A stretch of 64,000 nucleotides of DNA. Source: Christensenella sp. UBA1242 (lineage in GTDB: Bacteria; Bacillota; Clostridia; Christensenellales; UBA1242). Positions 26,418-35,775 of the stretch are shown in pieces. A program made the position numbers and the translations under genes. The stretch is taken from NCBI GenBank assembly GCA_002308915.1, contig DBWI01000014.1, positions 1-64,000 on the forward strand, in the 5' to 3' direction. Below the pieces are notes generated by a model. That model made no database searches and had not been told where the DNA came from. It was given only the letters and a program-made list of their open reading frames with translations. Within the stretch, counting starts at the first letter, position 1, and each line of letters opens with the position of its first letter.

Positions 26418-27530
26418 ATGAAAGTAATTTGTGATGGATTGGATTTGTCTGATGCAGTCTTAAAAGTAAGTAAAGCTATTGCAGTAAAAACAACTAATCC
26501 TGTTTTGGAAGGAATAAAACTTGTTGCAGAAGAAGATAGTTTAACACTATTTGCAACAGATCTTGAAATTTCAATCGAAAAGAAAATAAGAGCAGAAGTT
26601 CTTGAAGAAGGAAGTTGTGTTGTTCCTGGAAAGTTCTTTTGTGAATATGTTAAGAAATTAACAAATGAAAAAATTGAATTAACACTTAATGATAACAAGA
26701 ATCTTGCTATTAAGTATGTTGATAGTGAAGGCTTTATTCAATGTTTTAATGAAGATGAATTCCCTAACATTAACTCATTAAGTTCTGCAGAATATTTTGG
26801 AATAACACAAAAAGGATTAAAGAATGTTATTAACAGAGCAATATTCTCTGTTGCAACAGATGATTCAAGACCAATTCTTAAAGGATGTTTGTTTGAAGTA
26901 GGTCAAGATGTTTTGAAAGCAGTTACTAGTGATGGTTACAGACTTTCACTTGCAAGAGAAGTCCTTAATTTTAGTAACATTGAAACATCATGTATTGTTC
27001 CAGATAAAAGTTTGAGAGAAATTAGCAAATTACTTGATGATAGCGACACAATAATCAATGTTTATGTTCAAAAGAATTTCTTGATGGTTGACCTTAATGA
27101 TACAAAAGTTATAACAAGACTTCTTGAAGGTGAATTTTTGAAATATAATCAAATATTGTCATCTTCTGCAAAAGATACATCTGTTATTGTAAACAAAGAA
27201 CAATTGTTAGATTCTTTGGAAAGAGCTTCCCTTCTTACAAGAATCGGCCAAAACAATCTTGTAAAATTTAGCATTAGTGAAGATGGACTTTTGGTAACTT
27301 CTAATTCTGAAATTGGCAATATTAAAGAAAAAATAAATATTTCTCTTGAAGGAAAAGATATTGTTATTTCATTTAATGCAAAATACTTTTTGGATGCACT
27401 TAGAGTTGTTGAAAATGAGTTTATTAAAATTAATTTTTCAACACAATCAAATCCATGCACAATTACACCTGTTGACGGCGAAAAAGAAGATTATGTATAT
27501 TTAATCTTACCTATAAGAACAATAAATTAA
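26418..27530 (+). CDS. dnaN: DNA polymerase III beta sliding clamp
   Basis: 370 residues, the normal length, with the three repeated clamp domains and the typical C-terminal end LILPIRT (usual MPMRL-like) that closes domain III. It forms the ring that tethers the replicative polymerase to DNA. SD AAGGAG is well placed. It follows dnaA as in most Bacillota and has its own terminator. Confidence 0.97.
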   Translation: MKVICDGLDLSDAVLKVSKAIAVKTTNPVLEGIKLVAEEDSLTLFATDLEISIEKKIRAEVLEEGSCVVPGKFFCEYVKKLTNEKIELTLNDNKNLAIKYVDSEGFIQCFNEDEFPNINSLSSAEYFGITQKGLKNVINRAIFSVATDDSRPILKGCLFEVGQDVLKAVTSDGYRLSLAREVLNFSNIETSCIVPDKSLREISKLLDDSDTIINVYVQKNFLMVDLNDTKVITRLLEGEFLKYNQILSSSAKDTSVIVNKEQLLDSLERASLLTRIGQNNLVKFSISEDGLLVTSNSEIGNIKEKINISLEGKDIVISFNAKYFLDALRVVENEFIKINFSTQSNPCTITPVDGEKEDYVYLILPIRTIN

Positions 27531-27559
27531 AAGAAGGAAACTTTCCTTCTTTTTTTTTG
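27531..27559 (+). terminator. dnaN terminator
   Basis: AAGAAGGAAA/TTTCCTTCTT stem followed by a T run. Confidence 0.9.
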
Positions 27560-27606
27560 TCAAATTTTGTCGCATATTGTTTTATTATGTGGTAAAATGT
27601 CAACAG

Positions 27607-29079
27607 ATGAAAAAGATTATAATAACAATACTAACAATTGTTATAACCACACTTATTGGTGTTGGTATTTTTCTTATTGTGTTTTTGCCAAGTGAACAAA
27701 ATAACAATGAACCAGATATTAATAATCAACCAAATAATGAAATTTTTCCACAAATATTTTGTGATGATATAAGTTTGTATGTTGGACAGTCAAAAGTTAT
27801 TAATTACACTGTTGTTTGTGGTGCAGAATATTCTGTTAGTTTTTCTTCTACTTTTAATTGTTTGGCATTTGATAATAACAACATTACTTCTTCTCAAAGT
27901 GGAGAATTTAATTTTGATATAAATGTCTTTTTTAATGAGAAAACTTATTCCAAAAATGTTAAAGTTTTTGCATATCAAAATATCACAGATGTAACTTACA
28001 ATTTTTATAATTCAAGAAACCAAATTGTTGATAAATTATTTGTTGGTGAAACATATATTTTAACAGTAAATTCAGATAGCAAAATTATTGATTCAAATTT
28101 GACATATTCAGAGAATATACAAATATTAAATTGTGAAAATATTAACAATAAATTGTTAATAACATTAAAAATTTTGAGTTATGATGACATAGAAATAGTT
28201 TTTAATTGTTATAATTTTTCAAAAGAAATTACTGCAGATTTGTTCTGTTTTATTGAAGATTTTGATATTACTTTTGGTACGCAAAATTTGTATATTTTTA
28301 ATCAAGATTATGTACAACAAGCTAATAGTGATAACAAGTATTCTCAAACATCATTTAGTGTTAGTGTAGATGAAAAATGTGTTAGTGATTATGATATAAA
28401 TTTGTCATGTGAAAATGTTATCTCAGTTAATCAAAATATCATTACAGCAATTGGCGAGGGTCAATGTAAAATTACATTTTCTGCAAAAGATGGAAGTGGT
28501 TATTCCGAGAATATTACAATAACAGTTGAAAAGATTGTAATAGACACAATTGAATTTACAGATGCTAGTATTGAATTATTGGAAAATGAAAGTTATTTTG
28601 TAGAATATTCCTACTCACCTGTTTATGCTATTTGTGATTTGGAATTTGATAAAAATCTTAACAATGGTTATATTAGTTTTGACACCGCTGGTGAATATAG
28701 TTTGGTTTTGACTGATAACATAACAAACAAAAGTTGTACTCTTGAAATTACAGTAGTAAGAGAGACAAGTTATGGTTTTGAACTTCACTTTAATCAATCT
28801 TTTCTTGATGAATACTCGGCTACTTATGAAAATGATATTTTGACTTTAACAGGAAAAGACACAACACAAATTACTTTTGATTATATTATTACTCCAGATT
28901 ATACTGGAAGTATTGATTGTTCTATTGTTGTTTTGAATAATATTGATATGGAAATTGAAATACAAAGTATTTCAAACGCAGTAATTTTAACAACTTTGGA
29001 CAAAGGTAGTTTTGATGTAAAACTAACATTAACAAGCAATACAAGTGTAACTTTTACTTTAAAAATCATAATAAATTAA
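27607..29079 (+). CDS. Membrane-anchored Ig-like surface protein
   Basis: 490 residues: uncleaved signal/TM (about 5-30), an Asn/Pro/Glu linker, then beta-rich modules with Big_2/Ig-like character (for example ISLYVGQSKVINYTV and VISVNQNIITAIGEGQCKITFSA). No catalytic motif. The start MKKIII has no SD; it lies 8 bases after an extended -10 (TGGTAAAAT, 27590-27598), so it may be leaderless. A second-site start 10 codons upstream would fall inside the promoter. It precedes a transglutaminase-like gene that has its own promoter. Confidence 0.7.
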   Translation: MKKIIITILTIVITTLIGVGIFLIVFLPSEQNNNEPDINNQPNNEIFPQIFCDDISLYVGQSKVINYTVVCGAEYSVSFSSTFNCLAFDNNNITSSQSGEFNFDINVFFNEKTYSKNVKVFAYQNITDVTYNFYNSRNQIVDKLFVGETYILTVNSDSKIIDSNLTYSENIQILNCENINNKLLITLKILSYDDIEIVFNCYNFSKEITADLFCFIEDFDITFGTQNLYIFNQDYVQQANSDNKYSQTSFSVSVDEKCVSDYDINLSCENVISVNQNIITAIGEGQCKITFSAKDGSGYSENITITVEKIVIDTIEFTDASIELLENESYFVEYSYSPVYAICDLEFDKNLNNGYISFDTAGEYSLVLTDNITNKSCTLEITVVRETSYGFELHFNQSFLDEYSATYENDILTLTGKDTTQITFDYIITPDYTGSIDCSIVVLNNIDMEIEIQSISNAVILTTLDKGSFDVKLTLTSNTSVTFTLKIIIN

Positions 29080-29083
29080 GGTA

Positions 29084-29112
29084 TTTACAAATTAATAAGT
29101 TTAATTTATAAT
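29084..29112 (+). promoter_or_regulatory. Promoter of transglutaminase-like paralogue 2
   Basis: TTTACA (29084-29089), 17-bp spacer, TATAAT (29107-29112). Confidence 0.65.
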
Positions 29113-29131
29113 AAAAACAAAGAGGTTGATT

Positions 29132-31336
29132 ATGTATAATAAATATTATTACTATTACCAACTAGATTCAAATATTGATGAAATAATTAAAAAATATTTA
29201 GAACGCAAAGCAAATAACAAAGACCTAAAGTTTGTTATTATTGTTGCCAAGTCACAAATGATGTCTGGCGCATACAAAAAGTTATATAATGAAATAATAA
29301 AGAAATTATACCAACATATTGGACCTTATGACATTTCTGTTTCTGTTTACACAAAAGACCATTATTATTCAACAAGTGATTGGTTAAAAATTAAAGAAGC
29401 AGGAGAATTTTTTAAAAAGTATTCAATAACCTTTGGATTTGAAGATATGAACAAAACTTGGTCTGTTAAAGAAGTTGAAATCGCAAATTCAAAAATTATG
29501 AGTTCTGCAAATGAGATAAAAAAAATGGGGCTCTCACCTTTTGAGTCTTTGATGGCGGCATATCTTAAAGTTACTTCAAGAAAATATACTTCGGAAGAAG
29601 AAAATGACCATTGGTCAACATCAAGGTCTGTTTATGGAGCTCTTAATGGTGGAAAAATTGTTTGTACTGGGTACAGTCAAATTTTGAAAGCCATAATTGA
29701 TGAACTGGGTGAAGAAAATATTATTATTTACACAAATCATGTTGCTGTTTCATGGGAAAATGAACAAATTGATGGATATCATTCAAATGTTATTTTGTAT
29801 ATTAAAGACGAAAAATATGGTATCAATGGTTATTATTACCTAGATCCAACTTGGGATTCTAATAGTAAAAATATATCAGAAAAAGATTTGGCACACTTTA
29901 TGGTTCCACTAAAAGACATTAATAAAATTAGAGGTAATATTATATCTGATGATCATGTCTTTCCAAATAAAGATCCTGAGGATAAAAAACCTCAAAATGG
30001 TACTAAAAAGAACACATCAAAAAGTGATGAAATATATAATAATTTTAAAATAGTCAATGCAACTAGAAGTGTTTCATTTACAAGTGATGGATTTCAGTTG
30101 ACACAAAAATTTGTTAAAGATTTGCTTAAAATTTATCCAGAATTTGAGACTTATGTGAGAGAAAAATATAGAGATGAACAAGTAAACAAAACAATTGAAT
30201 TAATCAATTCAACAGAAGAACAATATAAAGATTTATTAAACCAATACAAACAAGATATCTATTATTTTGAAAGTGTTAAAGAGTTGTTTAAAGAATATGG
30301 AATAACTTACCTGACATTAAAAGAAGAAACTGATTTGATGTTGATTGATTTTGATTCTGATAATAATAAAAAACTAGATGAAATTATTGATTTTTTGGAT
30401 AAAACAAAACAAGCTCGTGAAGAAATTATGCAAAAATACCCAGATGCTGTTAGTAGATTTGTTGATGCTTATAAAAATTATTACAAACAAAGAATTGAAG
30501 GATTAAATAAAAACATAGAAGAACAATTAAGAAATTGTAAAGAAATTTATCAACTTAACTATAATGGTGTTTATGAAGAATCAATACAAAAAGGATATTC
30601 ACCAGAACAAGCTAAAGAAATAACTGAACGAATTAACGGAAAAACTTTTGAAGAAAGTCAAGAATACCTTACTTTTATTAGCAGAAAATCAGTTGATGAT
30701 GATGCAATAAAAGAATGTGAAGATATTTTAATGAACAAAACTCCTATTATTGAACAATTTGTAAAATATCACCCAGAAAGTCATCCATCTATTCTGGCAT
30801 TATCAGATGAAGAAATAAGTGATTGTATTTTCTCTATGGATCTTAATATTAGATGGGGAACTGAAGAAAGAGAATATGCGATAACAGAAGAGGATAAAGA
30901 AATTTTTGATAAAGAAATTACAAATAGAGGGTTAAAAGTTGAAAAGTATTTTTCACAAATCGATGACCAAATCGCCTCAAAAAAAGAATTTTTAGAAAGC
31001 GTAATACAAAGTAAAAATAAATTTATTAAAAGCTATAGTGAACTTGGATATGATGAGAACCTTAATGAAGACATTGTACAATATATAATGCGTAATCAAA
31101 ATTTAGTTAAAGATTTTATAAGCAAAAAGAGTACTCCTGTTTTACAAGGCGGAATAGCGAATGCACTTAAGGCTGTACTTTCAAAAAAATATAAACAACT
31201 TGGCAAAGACCATGTTTATAGATTAGTAAAAGAGATTATGGATTATAACTTTAGACATGCACCAAAAGAATTTAAAGACGATGCATCAATTTGTTTTTGT
31301 GAAAAAGGAATGGTTGCAGAACAAGGGAAAGAATAA
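29132..31336 (+). CDS. Transglutaminase-like protein (paralogue 2)
   Basis: 734 residues and paralogous to the protein at 2624-4609. Triad: Cys178 in KIVCTGYSQIL, His217 in YHSNVILYI and Asp238 in YYYLDPTWD. The shared blocks FGFEDMNKTW, EVEIANSKIMSS and LSPFESLMAAYLKVTS match the paralogue closely, while the helical C-terminal two thirds are more divergent. No signal peptide. The start is the ATG after AGAGG, not the TTG two codons before. Substrate unknown. Confidence 0.75.
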   Translation: MYNKYYYYYQLDSNIDEIIKKYLERKANNKDLKFVIIVAKSQMMSGAYKKLYNEIIKKLYQHIGPYDISVSVYTKDHYYSTSDWLKIKEAGEFFKKYSITFGFEDMNKTWSVKEVEIANSKIMSSANEIKKMGLSPFESLMAAYLKVTSRKYTSEEENDHWSTSRSVYGALNGGKIVCTGYSQILKAIIDELGEENIIIYTNHVAVSWENEQIDGYHSNVILYIKDEKYGINGYYYLDPTWDSNSKNISEKDLAHFMVPLKDINKIRGNIISDDHVFPNKDPEDKKPQNGTKKNTSKSDEIYNNFKIVNATRSVSFTSDGFQLTQKFVKDLLKIYPEFETYVREKYRDEQVNKTIELINSTEEQYKDLLNQYKQDIYYFESVKELFKEYGITYLTLKEETDLMLIDFDSDNNKKLDEIIDFLDKTKQAREEIMQKYPDAVSRFVDAYKNYYKQRIEGLNKNIEEQLRNCKEIYQLNYNGVYEESIQKGYSPEQAKEITERINGKTFEESQEYLTFISRKSVDDDAIKECEDILMNKTPIIEQFVKYHPESHPSILALSDEEISDCIFSMDLNIRWGTEEREYAITEEDKEIFDKEITNRGLKVEKYFSQIDDQIASKKEFLESVIQSKNKFIKSYSELGYDENLNEDIVQYIMRNQNLVKDFISKKSTPVLQGGIANALKAVLSKKYKQLGKDHVYRLVKEIMDYNFRHAPKEFKDDASICFCEKGMVAEQGKE

Positions 31337-31368
31337 AAAAAGATAGGGATTTGTTCCCTATCTTTTTT
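31335..31368. terminator. Bidirectional terminator
   Basis: AAAAGATAGGGA/TCCCTATCTTTT stem flanked by A and T runs; can end both the plus-strand gene and the minus-strand tRNA-Glu transcript. Confidence 0.9.
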
Positions 31369-31374
31369 GTTGTT

Positions 31375-31449
31375 TGGTAGCCTTAACGAGAATCGAACTC
31401 GTGATTCCGCCTTGAGAGGGCGGCGTCTTAACCGCTTGACCATAAGGCC
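31375..31449 (-). tRNA. tRNA-Glu (CUC anticodon)
   Basis: 75-nt cloverleaf on the minus strand: acceptor GGCCTTA/TAAGGCT (G1-U72 wobble), D arm GGTCAAGCGGTTAAGAC, anticodon stem CCGCC/GGCGG with loop CTCTCAA, T arm with GTTCGATTC, and an encoded CCA end. Anticodon CUC reads GAG. Confidence 0.95.
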
Positions 31450-31505
31450 ATATTTTTGATAGCAATGATATGCTAACAAATTTTTTTTTATTTGGCAAGT
31501 AATTT

Positions 31506-31844
31506 TTACATTTCAATATTTATGTTATAGAAATTATTAAAATCATTATCATAATTATGTCCAAACTTTGCTGACATGTGGTCAACAAAAGCTGCAGAAA
31601 GGTCTGTGTCTAACCAAGAAATTGATGTACCCTTTTTGATGATTGTCATTGAGTAGTCTGTTACATTAACAAAAATTGTTTTTCCACTTTCTAATTTTGT
31701 TGCCAAAATAACATTTTGGTCACCATAAAAAACACCATTAACAAAACCAACATCTATGTCGCTGTAATCTTCATTAAGTTCACAACCTGCATTGTTAAGA
31801 ATTGCTCTGTAATCATTAACAGATAATTTGTCTAAATATTTCAT
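31506..31844 (-). CDS. Hypothetical 112-residue protein
   Basis: Small acidic soluble protein beginning MKYLDKLSVNDY, with a beta-rich middle (GVFYGDQNVILATKLESGKTIFVNV). No known domain recognised. SD CGGAG precedes the start. Single-gene unit divergent from mscS. Confidence 0.65.
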   Translation of the reverse strand: MKYLDKLSVNDYRAILNNAGCELNEDYSDIDVGFVNGVFYGDQNVILATKLESGKTIFVNVTDYSMTIIKKGTSISWLDTDLSAAFVDHMSAKFGHNYDNDFNNFYNINIEM

Positions 31845-31964
31845 TTTTATCTCCGTTCATAATATATCACATAAAAAATGTATTTTCAATACATTATAAT
31901 CAAAAAAAGTTTATTATTTTTATTTTTTGTGATAATATATCTATCGAATTAGTTAGGAGAAAAC

Positions 31965-32981
31965 ATGAATTTATTATTACTTAATTGGGATGAAATTGGT
32001 CAAGAAACATTAAATATTTTGAAAAAGCTTGGAATGAACTTTGCCAATGCACTTGGAATTTTTATTGTTGGTTTTTTGCTAATAAGAGTTATTGTTATTT
32101 TGTTAAGGAAAATATTTTCAAAAACCAAAGTTCCAAAAGTGACATACAAGTTCATTATTAGTGTGACAAAATTTTCTTTATACTTGTTGCTTTTGTTGGT
32201 TATTTGTCAGGCAGTTGGAATTCCAACAACAGGATTTGTTGCACTTGTGTCTGCTGCAGGACTTGCTCTTTCACTTGCCCTTCAAGGCAGTTTGTCTAAC
32301 CTTGCAAATGGTGTTGTTATTATTAGTACACAGCCATTTAAGGAAGGCGACTATATTTCTGTTAACGGACATGAAGGAACTGTTATTGAGATGAAAATGT
32401 TGCATACAATAATAAAAACTCCCGATAACAAAAGAATTAGTATTCCAAATTCAAAAATTGTTGAAAATGAACTTATTAACTACAACATTAATGTTACAAG
32501 AAGAGTAAACTTTGATTTTTCTGTTGACTATGCAACAGATGTTGACAAAGCAAAAGAAATAATCATTAGTGTTATGAAAAGTAGTAATCTTGTTTTCACA
32601 GACCCAGCTCCATTTTGTGAACTAAAAACACTTGGTTCTAGCAGTATAAATTTGTTTGCATATTGTTGGTGTTATGGAAAAGATTATTGGACAGTATATT
32701 ATTATGTTATGGATAATGTGTTTAATGAATTAAAGAGAAATAATATAAATATACCATTTGGACAAATGGAAGTTAGACTTAGAAATGATGAAGTTAAAAT
32801 GCCATACAGAGAGCAAGAACTTCCAGAAAGAAATGTTGAACTTGCTGTTAAACCATATATTCCAGAAGATGGAGATATATTTGATAAAGCATTAAAGAAT
32901 TTTAAAAAGAAACATCATAAAAAACCAAAAGAACCAAAGAAAGCAAAAGAAAAAGTAAAGAAAGAAAAAAATAAAAAGTAG
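31965..32981 (+). CDS. Small-conductance mechanosensitive channel, MscS family
   Basis: 338 residues. Three N-terminal membrane segments; the pore helix TM3 reads ALVSAAGLALSLALQGSL with the Gly/Ala pattern of MscS, followed by SNLANGVVI and the beta domain (FKEGDYISVNGHEGTV). It releases solutes on hypo-osmotic shock. The last 35 residues are an unusual Lys/Pro-rich tail, probably binding the membrane or nucleic acid. SD TAGGAG. Terminator shared with the convergent gene. Confidence 0.93.
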   Translation: MNLLLLNWDEIGQETLNILKKLGMNFANALGIFIVGFLLIRVIVILLRKIFSKTKVPKVTYKFIISVTKFSLYLLLLLVICQAVGIPTTGFVALVSAAGLALSLALQGSLSNLANGVVIISTQPFKEGDYISVNGHEGTVIEMKMLHTIIKTPDNKRISIPNSKIVENELINYNINVTRRVNFDFSVDYATDVDKAKEIIISVMKSSNLVFTDPAPFCELKTLGSSSINLFAYCWCYGKDYWTVYYYVMDNVFNELKRNNINIPFGQMEVRLRNDEVKMPYREQELPERNVELAVKPYIPEDGDIFDKALKNFKKKHHKKPKEPKKAKEKVKKEKNKK

Positions 32982-32985
32982 ATAT

Positions 32986-33017
32986 AAAAAAACAAGGTTT
33001 TGTGACCTTGTTTTTTT
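32986..33017. terminator. Bidirectional terminator
   Basis: AAACAAGGT/ACCTTGTTT stem with A and T runs between convergent genes. Confidence 0.85.
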
Positions 33018-33029
33018 GTTTGTTAATAA

Positions 33030-34349
33030 TTAGTCTTCTGTTGAATTTGTTGTTAAGTCATCAGCAGCCACGCTTGCAATACATTCAACTCTTTGTTCTG
33101 GAACGCTAAGGCCTGGAGTTTTGATGTTTGCACGATGTGCATAATATGTGTTTGTTGAGTTGTCTGTCATTTGTGCATAGAAGTAAATGTATTCACCTGC
33201 AATTTCCATTGCACCTTGTTTGATGTTTTTAATTTCTGCAATTGTTTGAACATCTTCATCATTTTTGTAACTTTTTCTATAGATTCCATTGCTTGTTGAG
33301 TAGTAAACATATTCGCCATTAACAAGTTCAATTGTTGCGTCTTCATTAACTAAAACTTCAAAATTTCCACCAGCTTTTCCAATATATAATTTTGATTGAG
33401 CTTTGTATACAACAGCGTTTTCGTTTATAACTTTGAAATCACTTACTGCATCTTCTGTGTTAGGGATTGTCCATACCACTTCTTCACCTATTCCATTCAT
33501 GAATTTTGAAGAATAGTAAGAAAAGTCGCCATTTTCGTCTGCTTGTCTATAGTAAAGTGTGTTGTTTTCAAAAGTAATCAACTTCATTTCTTTTTCATTT
33601 TTTTGCACTTCTACATTTGCTTTGTTTGCAAGATTATATCTGTACAAATAGTTTCCTGTAAGACCACTTGCTTTGTCTGTTTCACTTAAATCTTTTGTAT
33701 AGAAAATATTTGAAAGAGTTGAATAGTTTGATGGGAATACAACATCCAAAACATTTTCAACTAAAGTTGTTTGTGAACCCAAGTTATCTTTGATTTCAAG
33801 TTTTGAAATTTTGTTGTTATCAAAAATTAAAAGATATGGATGTTCATCTGTAACCAAGAAGAATTTTCCTTGTGTTGTTTCGGTTGTTAAAATTTCCTTA
33901 AAGTTTGTTCCATCAACTTTGATTCTAAAGAGTGTTGTTAAATCAAACTTATCATTACCTGTTTTGTTTTCTTTGTGAACGTTTGGAGATGTGAAGTAGA
34001 GATAATTTCCAACAATAAACATATTTGAATTATTGAAACCAGCCATTTTTGAATAAACTTTGCTAACTTCTGTTACTCTGTTGTCATCATCATGGAATGT
34101 GTATCCATTTTCATCTGTTTTAATTTTGAAAATTGCATTATATTCTACATTGCTTTCTTTGTTCATTTCTCCTGAAAGTGTTGTGTAATCAACAAATGTG
34201 TTTGCAAAGAAAACATATTCGTCTGCAGTCACTACCCTGCCACCATTTGAAGATACGCTGTTTACAAGTTTTGGGTCTGCTCCGCAGCCAGCAAAAATAA
34301 AACATACGCTAAGCAATAATGCTGCCAATATTGATAAATACTTTTTCAT
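33030..34349 (-). CDS. Lipoprotein with DUF5050-like beta-propeller
   Basis: 439 residues with lipobox FAGC (Cys22), so lipid-anchored outside the membrane. The mature part has repeating blades of the type YVFFAN, YLYFTSPN, TLYYRQADENG, YVYYSTSNGIYRK and YIYFYAQMTD, typical of DUF5050 propellers. No enzymatic motif; binding role presumed. SD AAAGGA. Stands alone. Confidence 0.8.
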   Translation of the reverse strand: MKKYLSILAALLLSVCFIFAGCGADPKLVNSVSSNGGRVVTADEYVFFANTFVDYTTLSGEMNKESNVEYNAIFKIKTDENGYTFHDDDNRVTEVSKVYSKMAGFNNSNMFIVGNYLYFTSPNVHKENKTGNDKFDLTTLFRIKVDGTNFKEILTTETTQGKFFLVTDEHPYLLIFDNNKISKLEIKDNLGSQTTLVENVLDVVFPSNYSTLSNIFYTKDLSETDKASGLTGNYLYRYNLANKANVEVQKNEKEMKLITFENNTLYYRQADENGDFSYYSSKFMNGIGEEVVWTIPNTEDAVSDFKVINENAVVYKAQSKLYIGKAGGNFEVLVNEDATIELVNGEYVYYSTSNGIYRKSYKNDEDVQTIAEIKNIKQGAMEIAGEYIYFYAQMTDNSTNTYYAHRANIKTPGLSVPEQRVECIASVAADDLTTNSTED

Positions 34350-34487
34350 AACAATTCCTTTTCTAGTCTTTATTTATTATTGTTTGTTTTTTGAGTGTCA
34401 TTTGACACATAACAATTTCGCTTTATAATTTTATATATTTGTAATATATATGTCAAGCAATAAAATTATTTTACTTTTAATATAGTA

Positions 34488-35210
34488 CTATATTTTTTTA
34501 ATAAGTGCAACAAATTCGATGTTACCATCTCCACCTTTTATGCAAGATTGAGCAAGATTAAGAATATGAATATTTTTTGATGCAAAATCTTTTGTTACTT
34601 CATCAATAACTTTTTGGTGAATTTTGTTGTCTTTTATTACTCCTTTGAATTTTTTTGCAATATTTTTGCCACACTCAAATTGTGGTTTTATTAAAATTAT
34701 CCCCAAATCCCCAGAATTTAGTATTTCGGAAATCTTGAAAGAGATTTTTGTGAGTGAAATAAAAGAAACATCACAGACAACAAAATCTACATCTTGGATA
34801 TTCTCTTTTTTTATTGTTCTTATATCACACTCTTCCATTACAATAACTTTGTTATTGTTTTTTATTTTTTCAGCAAGTTGATTTTTTCCAACATCAACAC
34901 AATATATTTTTTTTGCACCATTTTGCAAGCAGTAATCACTAAAGCCACCAGTTGAAGAACCAATATCCAAAACGACCTTATCTTTTACGCTAATGTTGAA
35001 CAGTTTGCAAGCACCTTCTAGTTTTAGTCCAGCACGAGAAACATATGGACAAATTTGTCCTACAATTTCTATTTGGTTATTTTCGTTAACTTCAAAACTA
35101 GATTTTGTTACAATTTTTTTATCAACAAAAACAGCACCAGCTTTTATTAATTCCTGTGCCTTGTTTCTGGAAATTTCTTTGTTTTTTTGCAAATATAAAT
35201 CCAATCTCAT
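34488..35210 (-). CDS. tlyA: TlyA-type rRNA 2'-O-methyltransferase
   Basis: 240 residues: S4 RNA-binding domain (about 1-60, MRLDLYLQKN...RNKAQELIKAG) followed by an FtsJ-like methyltransferase domain with SAM motif LDIGSSTGGFSDYCL. Family members methylate cytidines of 16S/23S rRNA. The start is MRLDLY, the conserved N-terminus; the frame extends 12 codons further but crosses the promoter. No SD is present and the ATG sits seven bases after the -10, so translation is probably leaderless. Confidence 0.93.
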   Translation of the reverse strand: MRLDLYLQKNKEISRNKAQELIKAGAVFVDKKIVTKSSFEVNENNQIEIVGQICPYVSRAGLKLEGACKLFNISVKDKVVLDIGSSTGGFSDYCLQNGAKKIYCVDVGKNQLAEKIKNNNKVIVMEECDIRTIKKENIQDVDFVVCDVSFISLTKISFKISEILNSGDLGIILIKPQFECGKNIAKKFKGVIKDNKIHQKVIDEVTKDFASKNIHILNLAQSCIKGGDGNIEFVALIKKI

Positions 35211-35217
35211 ACAAATA

Positions 35218-35246
35218 AAAATAGCAACAAAAGTAAAATTTGTCAA
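35218..35246 (-). promoter_or_regulatory. tlyA promoter giving a leaderless mRNA
   Basis: TTGACA (35241-35246), 17-bp spacer, TATTTT (35218-35223); seven bases to the tlyA ATG. Confidence 0.65.
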
Positions 35247-35284
35247 ATAAGAGCAAAAAAGTTAACAACTTTCAAAAAAAAGTG

Positions 35285-35314
35285 TTGACAAATAAACAAT
35301 AAGAGTGTTATTAT
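35285..35314 (+). promoter_or_regulatory. tRNA-Ala promoter
   Basis: TTGACA (35285-35290), 18-bp spacer, TATTAT (35309-35314). Confidence 0.75.
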
Positions 35315-35333
35315 TACCAAGCATTAAGCAAAT

Positions 35334-35410
35334 GGGGGTTTAGCTCAGCTGGCTAGAGCGCCTGCCTTGCAAGCAGGAGGTCATCGGTTCGATTCCGATA
35401 ATCTCCACCA
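35334..35410 (+). tRNA. tRNA-Ala (UGC anticodon)
   Basis: 77-nt cloverleaf: acceptor GGGGGTT/AATCTCC, D arm AGCTCAGCTGGCTAGAGC, anticodon stem CTGCC/GGCAG type with loop CTTGCAA, T arm GGTTCGATTCC and encoded CCA. Terminator follows at once. Confidence 0.96.
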
Positions 35411-35419
35411 TATAAAAAG

Positions 35420-35447
35420 TCCAAATCATAAAGATTTGGATTTTTTT
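35420..35447 (+). terminator. tRNA-Ala terminator
   Basis: TCCAAATC/GATTTGGA stem followed by T7. Confidence 0.9.
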
Positions 35448-35481
35448 ATTTATAAAAAAAGACAAAGATATGTGATTTGGT

Positions 35482-35534
35482 TTTTTCAAATACCAAAGGG
35501 ATTTGAAAAAGTTGTGCGAAAGCACAGATTTTTT
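35482..35534 (+). ncRNA. Candidate small RNA 3' end: two hairpins and T run
   Basis: A 10-bp stem (35482-35491 with 35501-35510) is followed by a GAAA-capped 5-bp stem TGTGC/GCACA (35513-35526) and T6. This is terminator-like, yet the tRNA-Ala transcript is already closed upstream, and no gene ends here. No promoter is evident. The rest of 35411-35590 shows nothing else. Confidence 0.3.
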
Positions 35535-35590
35535 ATAATCTCACACCAAAGGTAAAAATTAATATATCTGTACTAAATTTCAGGATTTAT

Positions 35591-35620
35591 TTGACAGTAT
35601 GTTTGCTGTACAATTAAAAT
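35591..35620 (+). promoter_or_regulatory. Promoter of mtnN remnant and DUF2441-like gene
   Basis: TTGACA (35591-35596), 18-bp spacer, TAAAAT (35615-35620), followed by AGGAGA and an ATG. Confidence 0.7.
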
Positions 35621-35638
35621 ATACATAGGAGAAAGTTT

Positions 35639-35772
35639 ATGATTGGTGCTATTGTTGCAATGGAAAAAAGAAGCTAAATATTTTATTGAAAAAAATGGAA
35701 AATGTTAAATCGTACACTGATTCAGGAAAGAAAGTTTATCAAGATAAAATAAAACAGATTAATTTGGAGTGA
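35639..35772 (+). pseudogene. N-terminal remnant of MTA/SAH nucleosidase
   Basis: With a good site (AGGAGA), translation begins MIGAIVAMEKRS and stops. Removing one A from each of two A runs (6 A near 35663-35668, 7 A near 35689-35695) restores a frame reading MIGAIVAMEKEAKYF, then FIEKMENVKSYTDSGKK, closely like the start of MtnN nucleosidases, and stopping at 35770-35772. The other 190 or so residues of the enzyme are absent, so sequencing error alone cannot explain it. Its promoter probably now serves the next gene. Confidence 0.6.
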
Positions 35773-35775
35773 TTT

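Noticed and set aside
31243..31479. Minus-strand open frame over the tRNA-Glu gene
   Set aside because: It is antisense to a coding gene and crosses a tRNA and a terminator; shadow frame.
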